Part shown: piece by piece, positions 15,830 through 23,691 of the stretch | How positions within the stretch are numbered: the first letter of the stretch is position 1 | Layout of the letters: every line of letters starts with the position of its first letter | Assembly: GCA_038526915.1 (NCBI GenBank) | Contig: JBCBGF010000003.1 | Location: 186,001-250,000, forward strand | Direction: 5' to 3' | Length of the DNA stretch: 64,000 nucleotides | Source: JBCBGF01 sp038526915 | GTDB taxonomy: Bacteria > Pseudomonadota > Alphaproteobacteria > Rhodobacterales > Rhodobacteraceae | Translations under genes and position numbers: made by a program | Notes under the pieces: generated by a model | What the model was told of the DNA's origin: nothing | Database searches by the model: none | The model's input: only the letters and a program-made list of their open reading frames with translations

Positions 15830-16902
15830 TAGATGAAGACCTCAGGCTGATTTACGTTGAAAGTTGCAAAGTATGGGCGACCAGCAGATGTCGGGAACGC
15901 AAGCACGCATGATGGAGCTAGCTTGTGTCCAGCAAGAATTGGCAGGTTGTTTGCAACTACGTTACCAATATTCTCGGCGACAGAAAAATCGTTGCCATCG
16001 TAGTGTATGCGTAAACCGCTCACGACCGTATCGGTATTGACCGTCACGACCTTTGGGAAACCATCTCGCCTATTCTTGTCAATCACACTAACTTGGCCAG
16101 CCAAAACGAGTTGCGCTGAATGCTTATCGTGCAAAAGCACTCTTGATATCTTGGAGCAAACTTCATCCATATCTGGGCGATCAGTGGGCAAGTCTGATAA
16201 ACACCGCTGAAGCACTTGTGCTAATTCATCTGGAAATTCCGGAACATGAGAGGCAACAGCGTCCGCCGGAATTGTTCTAGGAAGCATGTTGTTCCATGCT
16301 GGAAGCGGTCGGTTCAGTAGGTTCAGAGACGCTATTGCAAACGAGAAAACGTCGGCTGCGGTTGTGAAGTTGATCGTTGCATCCGCAAGCATTTCAGGAG
16401 CAATGTAACGAGGTGTGCCTATCGCCCCTTGAGTTTTGTTGTCCAGCCCTTGTTGCCTTGCCAAGCCAAAATCGAAAATCTTCGCAACGCCTTCCTGGTC
16501 AATTCTTATGTTGCTTGGCTTTATATCCCTATGGATAACAGAAAACTCGTGTATCTCGGAAAGCCCAGATGCAACTTGCCAAAGCTTTAAAAGGTAGTCT
16601 TCGCCGTAGTCAAAGATACCCTCCCTTAGGTCATGTCCTTCCACGTACTATATCACCAAGAACGTCTGAAGACTTCCGGCAAAGTCCTGTTTAACGACAT
16701 CGAGTAGCTGAACCACGTGTTTTGAGGTGACTTCTTGAAGAGCTTTTTGTTCATCGACAATACGTTGAGGATCCTGAAATGGTTGCAAACACTTGAGAAC
16801 GACACTTCGATCTAAATGGCGATCAGTTGCAATATGCACTTCACTCATGCCCCCACGAAACGGATTTGCCGTAGCGATTTCGTAACGCGACCCAATGATC
16901 AT
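15829..16902 (-). pseudogene. Second Hanks-type kinase, split by an in-frame TAG
   Basis: One reading frame of 358 codons is broken by a single TAG at 16648-16650. Reading through gives FLVI-stop-YVEGHDL, where kinases have an acidic residue (EYVEG hinge), so GAG to TAG is the simplest cause. The N-lobe (NPFRGGMSEVH, VVLKCL) is before the stop. HRDIKPSNI, DFGLARQ, GTPRYIAPE and a 120-residue beta-rich C-terminal domain come after it. A GTG at 16644 could restart translation, giving a kinase without a nucleotide loop. All other motifs are intact, so the change looks recent, unless the codon is read through. Confidence 0.8.
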
Positions 16903-16908
16903 CTGATA

Positions 16909-18009
16909 CTATCCAAAATCTCCGAAGGTATCTTTCGGCTCGTCAGAGGATTTCTTTTTTCGGTCCTTTGAGGAGCGCTTGCGGTTGTCTCTGCCACCCT
17001 CGAGGTTGAGCTCATCGGGTTCTATTAGCTCGAGCTCGTCGTCAATTTTTTCATCCAAATTCTCGCTTCTTAACTGTGGCTGATGTATCGATTGGTCGTG
17101 CCAATCTTCTTCAGCCCAGAGAATCTGCATTTCGGATTTGTTGTTCCAAACCGCAATTTCAGGCCCGTTTCGATCACGGCCTCGGCCTTGCTGTACGGCA
17201 TTCGATACACCAATCACCGAGGCATTATCGCGACCTCCTGTCCACAATGCTGTTGAAACAAGTCGATAACATAACTCAGTTGGCGAAGGTGAGTGTTGGA
17301 CTATTTGCTCAAATAGGTCTGCACTTAAAGAGTGCACGCCATCTGACGTTAAGAAAATGAGGTCGAAATGCGTGTCGACCCGGCGGATATGCGGTCGCAT
17401 ACCGTCGCCCATTCCGATGAACTGTAGCAAACGTTCATCACTACCGCCTGCGAATTCCTTTAGATTGTCGTCGGTCGTCTGCCGCCGAACGCCTTCCTCT
17501 TTCGAGTATGTATAGATTCGACTATCACCTACATTGATCAAATACACTGCGTCCTCGACGAAAAGGACAGCGGAGAGCGTTGATCCACCACCAACGCTAC
17601 TCCTCACTGCGAGGTTGGCTGACCGTGCCGCATCTTCTAGCCGCTGTTCTGGACGGAGCTTTCGGTTTAATATCAACACCTCCAAGAACGTGCTAATCGA
17701 AATGGAAGCGGCTGTCTCTCCATCCGGCATGCCACCCATCCCATCACACAACACAAAACAGTAAAATGACCGTTCTGTCGCTCCTCCAGAATTTACGAAC
17801 AGAGCAGCGGTCCGGTCCTGGTTTTCCGACCTCTTGAGCCCAACGTTCGAATTCAGACAAAAGAAGTCCACGTCCTCGGCACGTGAAGAGAATTGAGAGT
17901 TCTCCTCACTCTGCTCGAACCATCGCTTAAGCCTCTCTAACAACACAGTTTTGACTTCGCCATTTTCTAAGTTCGCCCCGGGCGCATTTGACTTGGAAGT
18001 ACCTGTCAT
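16909..18009 (-). CDS. PP2C-type Ser/Thr phosphatase
   Basis: 366 residues. PP2C motifs are clear: the acidic region before GLKRSENQDR, LCDGMGG, GDSRIY, TSDGVHSL, and GGRDNASV near the end of the domain (about residue 270). The remaining 95 residues are charged, with Glu/Asp then Lys/Arg runs (NRKRSSKDRKKKSSDE), possibly a docking or phospho-accepting tail. It is the first gene of an operon with two kinases; 6 nt separate it from kinase 2. The kinase/phosphatase pairing suggests a reversible phosphorylation switch. A 217-bp gap upstream should hold its promoter. Confidence 0.9.
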   Translation of the reverse strand: MTGTSKSNAPGANLENGEVKTVLLERLKRWFEQSEENSQFSSRAEDVDFFCLNSNVGLKRSENQDRTAALFVNSGGATERSFYCFVLCDGMGGMPDGETAASISISTFLEVLILNRKLRPEQRLEDAARSANLAVRSSVGGGSTLSAVLFVEDAVYLINVGDSRIYTYSKEEGVRRQTTDDNLKEFAGGSDERLLQFIGMGDGMRPHIRRVDTHFDLIFLTSDGVHSLSADLFEQIVQHSPSPTELCYRLVSTALWTGGRDNASVIGVSNAVQQGRGRDRNGPEIAVWNNKSEMQILWAEEDWHDQSIHQPQLRSENLDEKIDDELELIEPDELNLEGGRDNRKRSSKDRKKKSSDEPKDTFGDFG

Positions 18010-18226
18010 GCCGGGCCGCAGTGATTTGTTATACCCGAGTTCAAGCCGAGCAGAAAGAAGAACATGGAATGGCGGGCCGCGTCACCGCCTTACAACCAGC
18101 GGCTGGCGGTCGGCTTTGGGCCGTCAACAGACGAGGCCTAAAGACCGACGTTGAATACGATACTTGTCACGGTTTTGAACCGGCGGCGGCCAGGTCATCC
18201 TTGCCTCTCGGAGTCTCCATGGTCAC

Positions 18227-19105
18227 TCAAAGAAGCTGCATTTGATCGTCAGCCAGTGTGCCCGCGCGGCCTCCACATGCGAACCGATACGCTGCCTTCA
18301 TTAGACTTGGGGCAGCTGGGTGGTCGGTCGCATGCACGAGGTAGTAGAAGACCCTTGAGCTCTCGTTGCTGGCATGGATCGGCCATGGGTGGGCATAGCG
18401 GTAGCCAAATTCGGTCTGGAACCGGTTTGCCATCGTTTCTGCCCAGGTCACGTGAGAAGCTGAGGCCTCTACCAAAGGTTTCCAACTATTGTTGCCCCAC
18501 CAAAGGTCTGCTTCTGCCTCGTCACCGCGTGTACTCAGCGCCCTTCCGAGCCAACCTGTCGCCAGAAAGTAAAGGATTTCAATTTTCAATCCTTTGGGCT
18601 TGTGGGTAGCGATCTTTCGGACAGTGTTCCAATGGCATTCTGAAGTCCGCATATCCAACAGGGCAAACGCTGGAGTCTTTTGCCGGATACGGTTTGCGAG
18701 GAGAATTGTATCGATTGATGTGTTGAAGTCACCGGCAAAGACACTTACTCGCCGCGGTTTTGGCTTTCCATCGTGTATCCGCTTCAGAGCTCTAAGCATG
18801 CGTACTTTATCGATGTCGAGTTCACATAGGTAAAAACGTTGCAGCCAAGGCGGTCGCATCTCAAGAACGCGCTTTGCGGTCCAGAGCGACTGGTCCTCTT
18901 CTCGTTGCGGTCCGGCGAAGCCATCGATCAGGACGCCGCTCTTGGTGACTTGCTGGAATCCGGATAGGTAACGTTCGATAAAACGGGCCTTGTTTTGGCT
19001 CCAAACGGCTGGGGCCCTCGGAAACAGGCCCTCCCGCGCTGTCAGCTTATGCGCGGTTGGCAGCGAACCAAACAGTCCCCTAGTCTTGTCGGGTGGCTTC
19101 GAAAT
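18227..19105 (-). CDS. tcmP: TcmP-like three-Cys-motif partner protein, start codon not canonical
   Basis: Family features are seen at IDGFAGPQ, near the start, and in FAGDFNTS. They place it with the proteins that always accompany Gp37/Gp68 (DUF5131) proteins; a nucleotide/methyltransferase-like Rossmann fold is likely but unproven. The first in-frame ATG (18859) lies after IDGFAGPQ, so it cannot be the true start. The frame stays open to 19144 with no ATG, GTG or TTG. ATT at 19105 follows AGGCGAGG at a good distance and is my best guess. It may be a rare ATT start or a mutated ATG. 47 nt separate it from DUF5131. Confidence 0.65.
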   Translation of the reverse strand: MSKPPDKTRGLFGSLPTAHKLTAREGLFPRAPAVWSQNKARFIERYLSGFQQVTKSGVLIDGFAGPQREEDQSLWTAKRVLEMRPPWLQRFYLCELDIDKVRMLRALKRIHDGKPKPRRVSVFAGDFNTSIDTILLANRIRQKTPAFALLDMRTSECHWNTVRKIATHKPKGLKIEILYFLATGWLGRALSTRGDEAEADLWWGNNSWKPLVEASASHVTWAETMANRFQTEFGYRYAHPWPIHASNESSRVFYYLVHATDHPAAPSLMKAAYRFACGGRAGTLADDQMQLL

Positions 19106-19152
19106 TGGATTGGCCTCGCCTGACTTTGAAATCAGACAACGAAATTAGAATG

Positions 19153-19968
19153 TTACGAGGCCAAAGGCAAACCGTTGTGCGTTTCGCCGTCTAGGACCCG
19201 TCCAGCTTTCTTCTTCCCGACTTTGAACATCTCAGTCCCGTCGGCTGCCTTGATCCTTATCTTTACAAGGTTCTCACCATCACCTGGAGCCCAGTCACCC
19301 CATTGCTTAAAGTGAAACGCAACGTCGTGTGCCATACAGTCCAGCATCAGTCGTCGGAACCACGACGGGCTAGCCGGGCGTGCTTTTGGACCACTCTCGC
19401 CGCCACTGATCACCCATTGCAGTTTTGGCATGTAAGTCGCGATATTGATCTCTTCGAGGAGTGGCTCTGCCGAGATGAAGCGAACCTTCGCGGGAATACG
19501 TGTCAGATGTGGTAGAGCTTCCTCCGCACGCTTTTGGTTCTCGACTGTCGTGCCCAACCATACGTTCTCATAGCCATTGTTCCAGTCTTCCGGTAAGAAC
19601 TGTGCAATGTTCTGTGACCGCTTGGTAAGGAGAAGCCAATCCAGATTGGGCGTCTCTCGTATTAGGTCCCAAAGGCGGTCCCGATGGCTTAGAAGGTCGT
19701 CACGATCTTCGAATACATCTGCCATAGATGCGCAGAAAACCCGTTCGCGGAGACCGACGCGTTCAAGGCGACGGTTCCACTTGATGGGTTCGTTCCAGTG
19801 CTTGTCAGAGAAAAACCTGCGCGGTGCAGTTTGGCCCCAAACCTTTTGTCCGACACGCTTTGCCCAAGCTTCTGCGTAGCAATTCTTACAGGCTTCCGAG
19901 ACCTTCAGGCACCCCCACCATGGGTTGAAGGTGTGGTTCGTCCATTCGATTTTTGAATTGGCGCCCAT
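19153..19968 (-). CDS. DUF5131 (phage Gp37/Gp68) family protein
   Basis: 271 residues from ATG 19968, preceded by GGGGAG. The start (SKIEWTNHTFNPWWGC) and the Cys triad C-x6-C-x2-C (Cys20, 27, 30, ending NCYAE) define the family. LTKRSQN, WLGTTVENQ, RFISAEPLL and WVISGGESG are its other conserved blocks. The Cys arrangement suggests metal or iron-sulphur binding, and a radical-SAM-like barrel has been suggested for such proteins; I cannot confirm it. With TcmP it forms the usual two-gene unit found in phages and islands, of unknown function. Confidence 0.85.
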   Translation of the reverse strand: MGANSKIEWTNHTFNPWWGCLKVSEACKNCYAEAWAKRVGQKVWGQTAPRRFFSDKHWNEPIKWNRRLERVGLRERVFCASMADVFEDRDDLLSHRDRLWDLIRETPNLDWLLLTKRSQNIAQFLPEDWNNGYENVWLGTTVENQKRAEEALPHLTRIPAKVRFISAEPLLEEINIATYMPKLQWVISGGESGPKARPASPSWFRRLMLDCMAHDVAFHFKQWGDWAPGDGENLVKIRIKAADGTEMFKVGKKKAGRVLDGETHNGLPLAS

Positions 19969-20168
19969 GAATTCTCCCCGGTTGGGTACATTGGATTTTT
20001 TCAGATTCGCACATCACGACTCGCAGGTCGAGATCGACGTATAGCCTGCCTGAACCAGCACAATCTGTGCTACTGATAGGTGCTGTCTGGTCTGCAAGCC
20101 CCTTCGTTTGCGCCAGCGTGACTTCCCTGTTGCCAAAAGCGTCGACAAACAACAACCGACTTACATGC

Positions 20169-20174
20169 TACAAT
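20169..20174 (+). promoter_or_regulatory. Possible -10 box giving a leaderless mRNA
   Basis: TACAAT with a TGC extension just before it, only 6 nt ahead of ATG 20181. A transcript from here would begin at or next to the start codon. No -35 is recognised. Confidence 0.4.
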
Positions 20175-20180
20175 TCTGCC

Positions 20181-20972
20181 ATGGACAACCTTCCCGACCA
20201 TTTCGGTGCGCACCCTTCCGAACAAGTGCCGACTGGTGCGCACCAGTTCGAGCAGGATTGGTTGAGCGTCGAACAAGCCGTGGTCTACTGTGCTGAACTG
20301 GGTCTGACCCGGACACCAAAGACCGTTCGTAAGTGGGCCGAACGATCGTCCGGTCTGCCTGATGGCGATGTTGTCGCTCGTAAGCAAGACACTGCCTGGG
20401 GCTATCGGTGGCAGATCGAAAGAGCTTCGCTGACCCGCAAGGTCGAAGAGGAACTCGAACTACAAGCAGCGAACGAGACTGAACCGGTTCGAACGGGTTG
20501 CCCCGCCGCCGCTTCGCATGAGCCAGAGAACACGTTTGGATACGACCCAAACCAGCCCGAACAGGTGCCAACCAGTTCGGACCAGTTCGAACCGAACGAG
20601 ACTGAAACCATCATTTTAAATGAGCTCGAACCGTCTCCGCACCAGTTCGAACCGGTTCAGTCTCGTTCGGAGATTGAACTTGTACTCGATGAGGTTCGAG
20701 AACGCATGTCGGATAAGGATCGCGAGATTGAGTTTTTGCGACAACAACTCGCCGACGCACAAACCGAAATCGGCAGGCGAGCGCGATCAACGGACGAGGC
20801 ACTGAAGACGATCGATCGCGTTGTCCGAAGTTTTGAGCTCCAAGCCGAAGCCAACCGCGCTGCCGTCCTCGGAGCGGGGAGGGTAGCAAGCGAGGACGAT
20901 ACTCAACCTGCAACTTTCAGACCGAGCTCTGTCGATAACGGAAACGGGCATCAGGACATTCGTAGGGTATAA
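20181..20972 (+). CDS. DNA-binding protein with winged-helix start and coiled coil
   Basis: 263 residues from ATG 20181; the longer frame from 20067 crosses a promoter-like region. The N-terminal third (WLSVEQAVVYCAELGL, TPKTVRKWAER, WGYRWQIERASL) looks like a MerR/excisionase-type winged helix. The middle is a repetitive linker with QFEP and EQVPT repeats. About residues 165-240 form a heptad coiled coil (REIEFLRQQLADAQTEIGRR). This layout recalls plasmid KfrA-like or partition-associated proteins. It is followed 8 nt later by a Rep-like gene. The DNA repeats that encode the linker may themselves be binding sites. Confidence 0.6.
   Translation: MDNLPDHFGAHPSEQVPTGAHQFEQDWLSVEQAVVYCAELGLTRTPKTVRKWAERSSGLPDGDVVARKQDTAWGYRWQIERASLTRKVEEELELQAANETEPVRTGCPAAASHEPENTFGYDPNQPEQVPTSSDQFEPNETETIILNELEPSPHQFEPVQSRSEIELVLDEVRERMSDKDREIEFLRQQLADAQTEIGRRARSTDEALKTIDRVVRSFELQAEANRAAVLGAGRVASEDDTQPATFRPSSVDNGNGHQDIRRV
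20216..20680. repeat. Degenerate repeats inside the coiled-coil gene
   Basis: CCAGTTCGA or a close variant occurs near 20242, 20570, 20580 and 20644. GAACGAGACTGAA occurs near 20472 and 20596, and inverted near 20665. CCGAACA-GTGCC units occur near 20219 and 20557. They encode repeated EQVPT and QFEP peptides, yet include inverted copies, which peptide repeats alone do not explain. Confidence 0.55.
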
Positions 20973-20973
20973 T
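20968..20973 (+). promoter_or_regulatory. Possible -10 box directly ahead of the Rep-like gene
   Basis: A consensus TATAAT ends 7 nt before ATG 20981, overlapping the stop of the preceding gene. As at 20169, it would produce a leaderless transcript. No -35 is recognised. Confidence 0.4.
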
Positions 20974-20980
20974 CCTTTGC

Positions 20981-21355
20981 ATGATTTCAAAGACGATCGG
21001 CGAGGTGCTCGAAGAGAAAAATATCATCATCCGTGGTGCTGACGTTTTCACCGAGGGTGGGTTCACCCAAGTGCCGAATGCGATCCTTCGTGCAAAGGAA
21101 ATCTCGCAGGGTGCGAAGCTCGTCTATGCCATGCTTCTCTCCTACGCATGGCACAACAACTCATGCTTTCCCGGCCAAGACCGCCTGGCTGAAGACCTTT
21201 CAATTTCCCGCCGCAGCGTGAACACACACATCAAGGAGCTTGAAGCCAAACGGTTCATCAAAGTGACAAGGAAGGGGCTCGGAAGACCGAACCTCTACGA
21301 ACTGTTCTTAACAGCCACAAAGGCACCGGCCAACAATCGACGCACATCCAGATGA
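20981..21355 (+). CDS. Rep-like helix-turn-helix protein
   Basis: 124 residues. GGFTQVPNAILRAKEISQGA, LLSYAWHNNSCFPGQDRLA, DLSISRRSVNTHIKELEA and GRPNLYEL match the HTH domain found in plasmid replication initiators and phage replication proteins. It is short for a full initiator, which usually has a second domain, so it may be an accessory regulator. Iteron-like repeats start at its 3' end. It lies 8 nt after the coiled-coil gene. Confidence 0.75.
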   Translation: MISKTIGEVLEEKNIIIRGADVFTEGGFTQVPNAILRAKEISQGAKLVYAMLLSYAWHNNSCFPGQDRLAEDLSISRRSVNTHIKELEAKRFIKVTRKGLGRPNLYELFLTATKAPANNRRTSR

Positions 21356-21455
21356 GCAATTTTTGCACTTCTGGATGTGCAGAATCGTGTCATCCGTGAG
21401 CGCAATTTTTGCTCACTAAGAATACTCAAGAAAAACACTCACCAAAGAATACTCA
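21342..21455. repeat. Iteron-like cluster: two hairpins and two direct repeat pairs
   Basis: Hairpin 1: GCACATCCAGA (21342-21352) with TCTGGATGTGC (21370-21380). Hairpin 2: GTGAGC (21396-21401) with GCTCAC (21411-21416). Both loops contain GCAATTTTTGC (21356-21366 and 21402-21412). AAGAATACTCA is repeated at 21418-21428 and 21445-21455. The region is AT-rich and directly follows the Rep-like gene. A candidate origin or attenuator. Confidence 0.65.
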
Positions 21456-21572
21456 GAGAAGACCTTTTGGGAAATCTCTTCAGCGGGTCGGTTTCTTTAC
21501 TGAACTCTGCCGAAGCGGCGAGTAGTTTGAATAGTGAAACTGTGCTAAAATATTTACATTAATCTTATACTT

Positions 21573-21833
21573 ATGAGCATTTCAATCATCATTAAAGACA
21601 CGCACGCCGCGGTCCAGCGACTCATAGAAAAGGGGGCCAGCAAGGATTTTGCCGAAGAGATTGTGGCAACTGTCAGCGGTGCCAGAGTTGAGAGTGAACT
21701 GGCAACCAGAGCAGACCTGTTCGAGCTACGTGCTGAAATGTACCGGGCGTTACTAATCCACGGTTTTGTCACCGTCACAGCCGTCATCGGCTCGGCCATC
21801 GCCTTGGCCAGTATTCTTGGTGCAAACACATAG
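21573..21833 (+). CDS. Small membrane protein, DUF1640/CCDC90-like
   Basis: 86 residues. The first part is amphipathic helix (HAAVQRLIEKGASKDFAEEI), then the TRADLFELRAEMYR segment common to small DUF1640-like proteins, then one C-terminal membrane span (TVTAVIGSAIALASILGA). Many phages and islands carry such proteins; their role is unclear. The upstream sequence has TAAAAT near 21546 and is otherwise AT-rich. A very small gene follows after 2 nt. Confidence 0.55.
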   Translation: MSISIIIKDTHAAVQRLIEKGASKDFAEEIVATVSGARVESELATRADLFELRAEMYRALLIHGFVTVTAVIGSAIALASILGANT

Positions 21834-21835
21834 GT

Positions 21836-22009
21836 ATGGATGTCGTCTTTGCACACGCAATAAGTCAGATCACCAACCTGCCTCTCGATATGCAGCGCAA
21901 GATCGGCCAAGCGCTCTTAGTTGGTTCGTCGGAACCGGATTTGCCGGTGATCGAGTTTGGGGAACCAGGCGCGGGTGAGGTGGAGCAGGAGGGTATGCAC
22001 CGCCTTTGA
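21836..22009 (+). CDS. Very small acidic hypothetical protein
   Basis: 57 residues, with the ATG 2 nt after the stop of the previous gene, so reading is likely coupled. It begins MDVVFAHAISQITNLPLDMQ and ends in a Gly/Glu-rich tail. No family is recognised. It is the last coding sequence before the chromosomal tRNA. Confidence 0.4.
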   Translation: MDVVFAHAISQITNLPLDMQRKIGQALLVGSSEPDLPVIEFGEPGAGEVEQEGMHRL

Positions 22010-22054
22010 ACTTGCGACTGAAAAAGGTGCATGCTAGCTACCGCCACGGTTTCA

Positions 22055-22076
22055 GTGACTAAGACGTGACTAAGAC
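22055..22076. repeat. Tandem 11-bp duplication beside the tRNA
   Basis: GTGACTAAGAC is present twice head to tail, ending 5 bases before the tRNA-His 5' end. It may mark the edge of the accessory DNA, or be promoter-proximal sequence of the tRNA gene. Confidence 0.5.
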
Positions 22077-22081
22077 CTCGT

Positions 22082-22158
22082 GCCGCCTTAGCTCAGTTGG
22101 TTAGAGCGCTGGATTGTGGATCCAGAGGTCCCCTGTTCAAGCCAGGGAGGCGGTACCA
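22082..22158 (+). tRNA. trnH: tRNA-His (GTG), CCA encoded, A73
   Basis: Full cloverleaf: acceptor GCCGCCT pairs with AGGCGGT (first pair G-U), the anticodon stem CTGGA/TCCAG encloses TTGTGGA (anticodon GTG), the T-loop is TTCAAGC, and CCA is encoded. Discriminator base 73 is A and no G precedes base 1 (the base before is T). That matches the unusual tRNA-His form known from many alphaproteobacteria. Confidence 0.95.
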
Positions 22159-22224
22159 TCTAACCCACGAGAATTACGCGCGAATGACCTTAGACGGGGC
22201 ACCGGGAGGCGGCGTCCGTCATCT

Positions 22225-22443
22225 TCAGGTCTTGAGATGCTTGTCCATCACGTGCCGACCGATTGTGGTTCGGTCGAGGTTGCGGTCGGCCAGTTGGCGG
22301 TCCGACAGCTGGCTCAGATAGTCGTATTCTTCGGCCGCTGCAGTTGCCCGCGCAACGCTGCCAAAAAAGTCCTGAACTGCATCGGTGGCGCGGTTCAGAA
22401 AGCCAAAGCGCGGCGTGCGGGAAAGATCGGTGATCGAGGCCAT
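22225..22443 (-). CDS. DUF1127 family small protein
   Basis: 72 residues. The C-terminal half (YDYLSQLSDRQLADRNLDRTTI) carries the DUF1127 pattern L-x2-L-x-D-x2-L-x-D-x-G/N-(I/L). Members are small regulatory proteins; one in Rhodobacter acts in RNA turnover and others in phosphate and carbon metabolism. The longer N-terminus here includes an aromatic helix (GFLNRATDAVQDFFGSV). It is a lone gene, convergent with the tRNA. Confidence 0.85.
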   Translation of the reverse strand: MASITDLSRTPRFGFLNRATDAVQDFFGSVARATAAAEEYDYLSQLSDRQLADRNLDRTTIGRHVMDKHLKT

Positions 22444-22587
22444 GTGCGTGATCCCTTCGTACTAAAACATCGAATTACAACGTTTAAATGCGTCCGTATC
22501 CCGGTTGGGACCAGTGCCAATCCGTGAATTCCGGGTTGCGTCGGGCGCATGGCTTGGCCGTGCGACTGCCGTTAGCCAGAGATCGAC

Positions 22588-23517
22588 CTAGGGCAGGATC
22601 ATCAGCCAGAGCAGAATCGTGAGCGTCGAGGCCGCCGTAGCGAACAGAACCGATGACGCGGCCACGCGGCGGGCGGCGCCGTAGATGTTGGCGAAGAGAT
22701 AGGTGTTCACGCCCGGTGCCATGGCGGCTGTTAGAACGGCGGACCTGAGGGCGTCGCGATCAAGCGACAGGGCCTGGCCGGTGGCGTAGACGATGGTGGG
22801 ATGCACGATGAGAGAGATTGCACAGATCATTATGATTGTCCGCGTGTCGCCCTCGGGCCGGTACTGATAGAGGATGCCGCCCAGGCCGAAGAGGGCGGCG
22901 GGCAGGGCGGCGGTGGCCAGCAGGTCGAGGCCGCTGGTCAGGGGCACGGGCAAGGGCAGCTCCGTCACGTTCACGATCAGCCCAAGGCCGATGGCGATCA
23001 CGAAGGGGTTGCGGAACATCGCGTTGAACACATGCGCGGTTTTCTGAAAGGCGGAGGAGGGCCCGCTGCGGGCAAGTTCCATGGCGGCGACGCCCACTAG
23101 GTAGCAAAGCGGTGCATGGAACGCGATGATGGCAAAGTTGTCGGCCAGGGCGCCCGCGCCATAGGCGCGTTCGGTGATCGGAATGCCCAGAAGGATGGTG
23201 TTTGAGAACAGGCAGCAGAAGCCGATGGCCACGGCATCGGTGGTACTGCGGGCGAATAGAAGTTTGGCCCCGGAAAAACCCGCGGCGAAGCTGGCGAAGG
23301 CCCCCAGGTAGTAGCTGATGATCAGCGGGGCGTTGATGGTTCCGGCCAGGTCGATTTGCGAGATCGCGCGGAACAAAAGGCACGGGATGGCGATGGTCTG
23401 GGTGAACTGCACCAAGCCGTCGAGAGTGCTTTGCCCCAGAAGCTTGGCCCAGGTCACGGCGTACCCCAGACCAATGACGACAAAGACGGGCAGGATGATG
23501 TCGAGAAGTGCCTGCAT
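22588..23517 (-). CDS. AEC family transporter (auxin efflux carrier type)
   Basis: 309 residues, about ten hydrophobic segments in two halves of five, the usual AEC plan. It begins MQALLDIILPVFVVIGLGY, typical of the family. The Asn/Pro-containing re-entrant segments (FSNTILLGIP and MAPGVNTYLFA) are kept. Bacterial members export or exchange organic acids such as malate; the substrate cannot be read here. It lies after ugpC on the same strand but about 175 bp away, so it is probably separate. Confidence 0.88.
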   Translation of the reverse strand: MQALLDIILPVFVVIGLGYAVTWAKLLGQSTLDGLVQFTQTIAIPCLLFRAISQIDLAGTINAPLIISYYLGAFASFAAGFSGAKLLFARSTTDAVAIGFCCLFSNTILLGIPITERAYGAGALADNFAIIAFHAPLCYLVGVAAMELARSGPSSAFQKTAHVFNAMFRNPFVIAIGLGLIVNVTELPLPVPLTSGLDLLATAALPAALFGLGGILYQYRPEGDTRTIIMICAISLIVHPTIVYATGQALSLDRDALRSAVLTAAMAPGVNTYLFANIYGAARRVAASSVLFATAASTLTILLWLMILP

Positions 23518-23691
23518 GCGTTCGGGTCTGGCCCTTTTGCAGTGGAGCGGGTGCAGATCTGCGCGCTCAAGCCGTTGGATTTAAATCCTTATCCGGAGCA
23601 TCTGTGCGGCGCAACGGGGGAGTGGTCGTTGAAGAGGCACCGGCGCGCAGCAGGCAATGCGTCCGTCCCAGCCGGTGGCCCCATGGATCGG

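Noticed and set aside
9893..16650. Reassignment of TAG to a sense codon in the accessory element, suggested by two in-frame TAG breaks
   Set aside because: Many genes of the same element end normally with TAG (integrase, AlpA-like, lipoprotein, both proteases, the 11163 gene), so TAG works as a stop here.
22082..22158. tRNA-His 3' end as attachment site of the island
   Set aside because: The island lies on the 5' side and no copy of the tRNA 3' end was found in positions 1-22,080.
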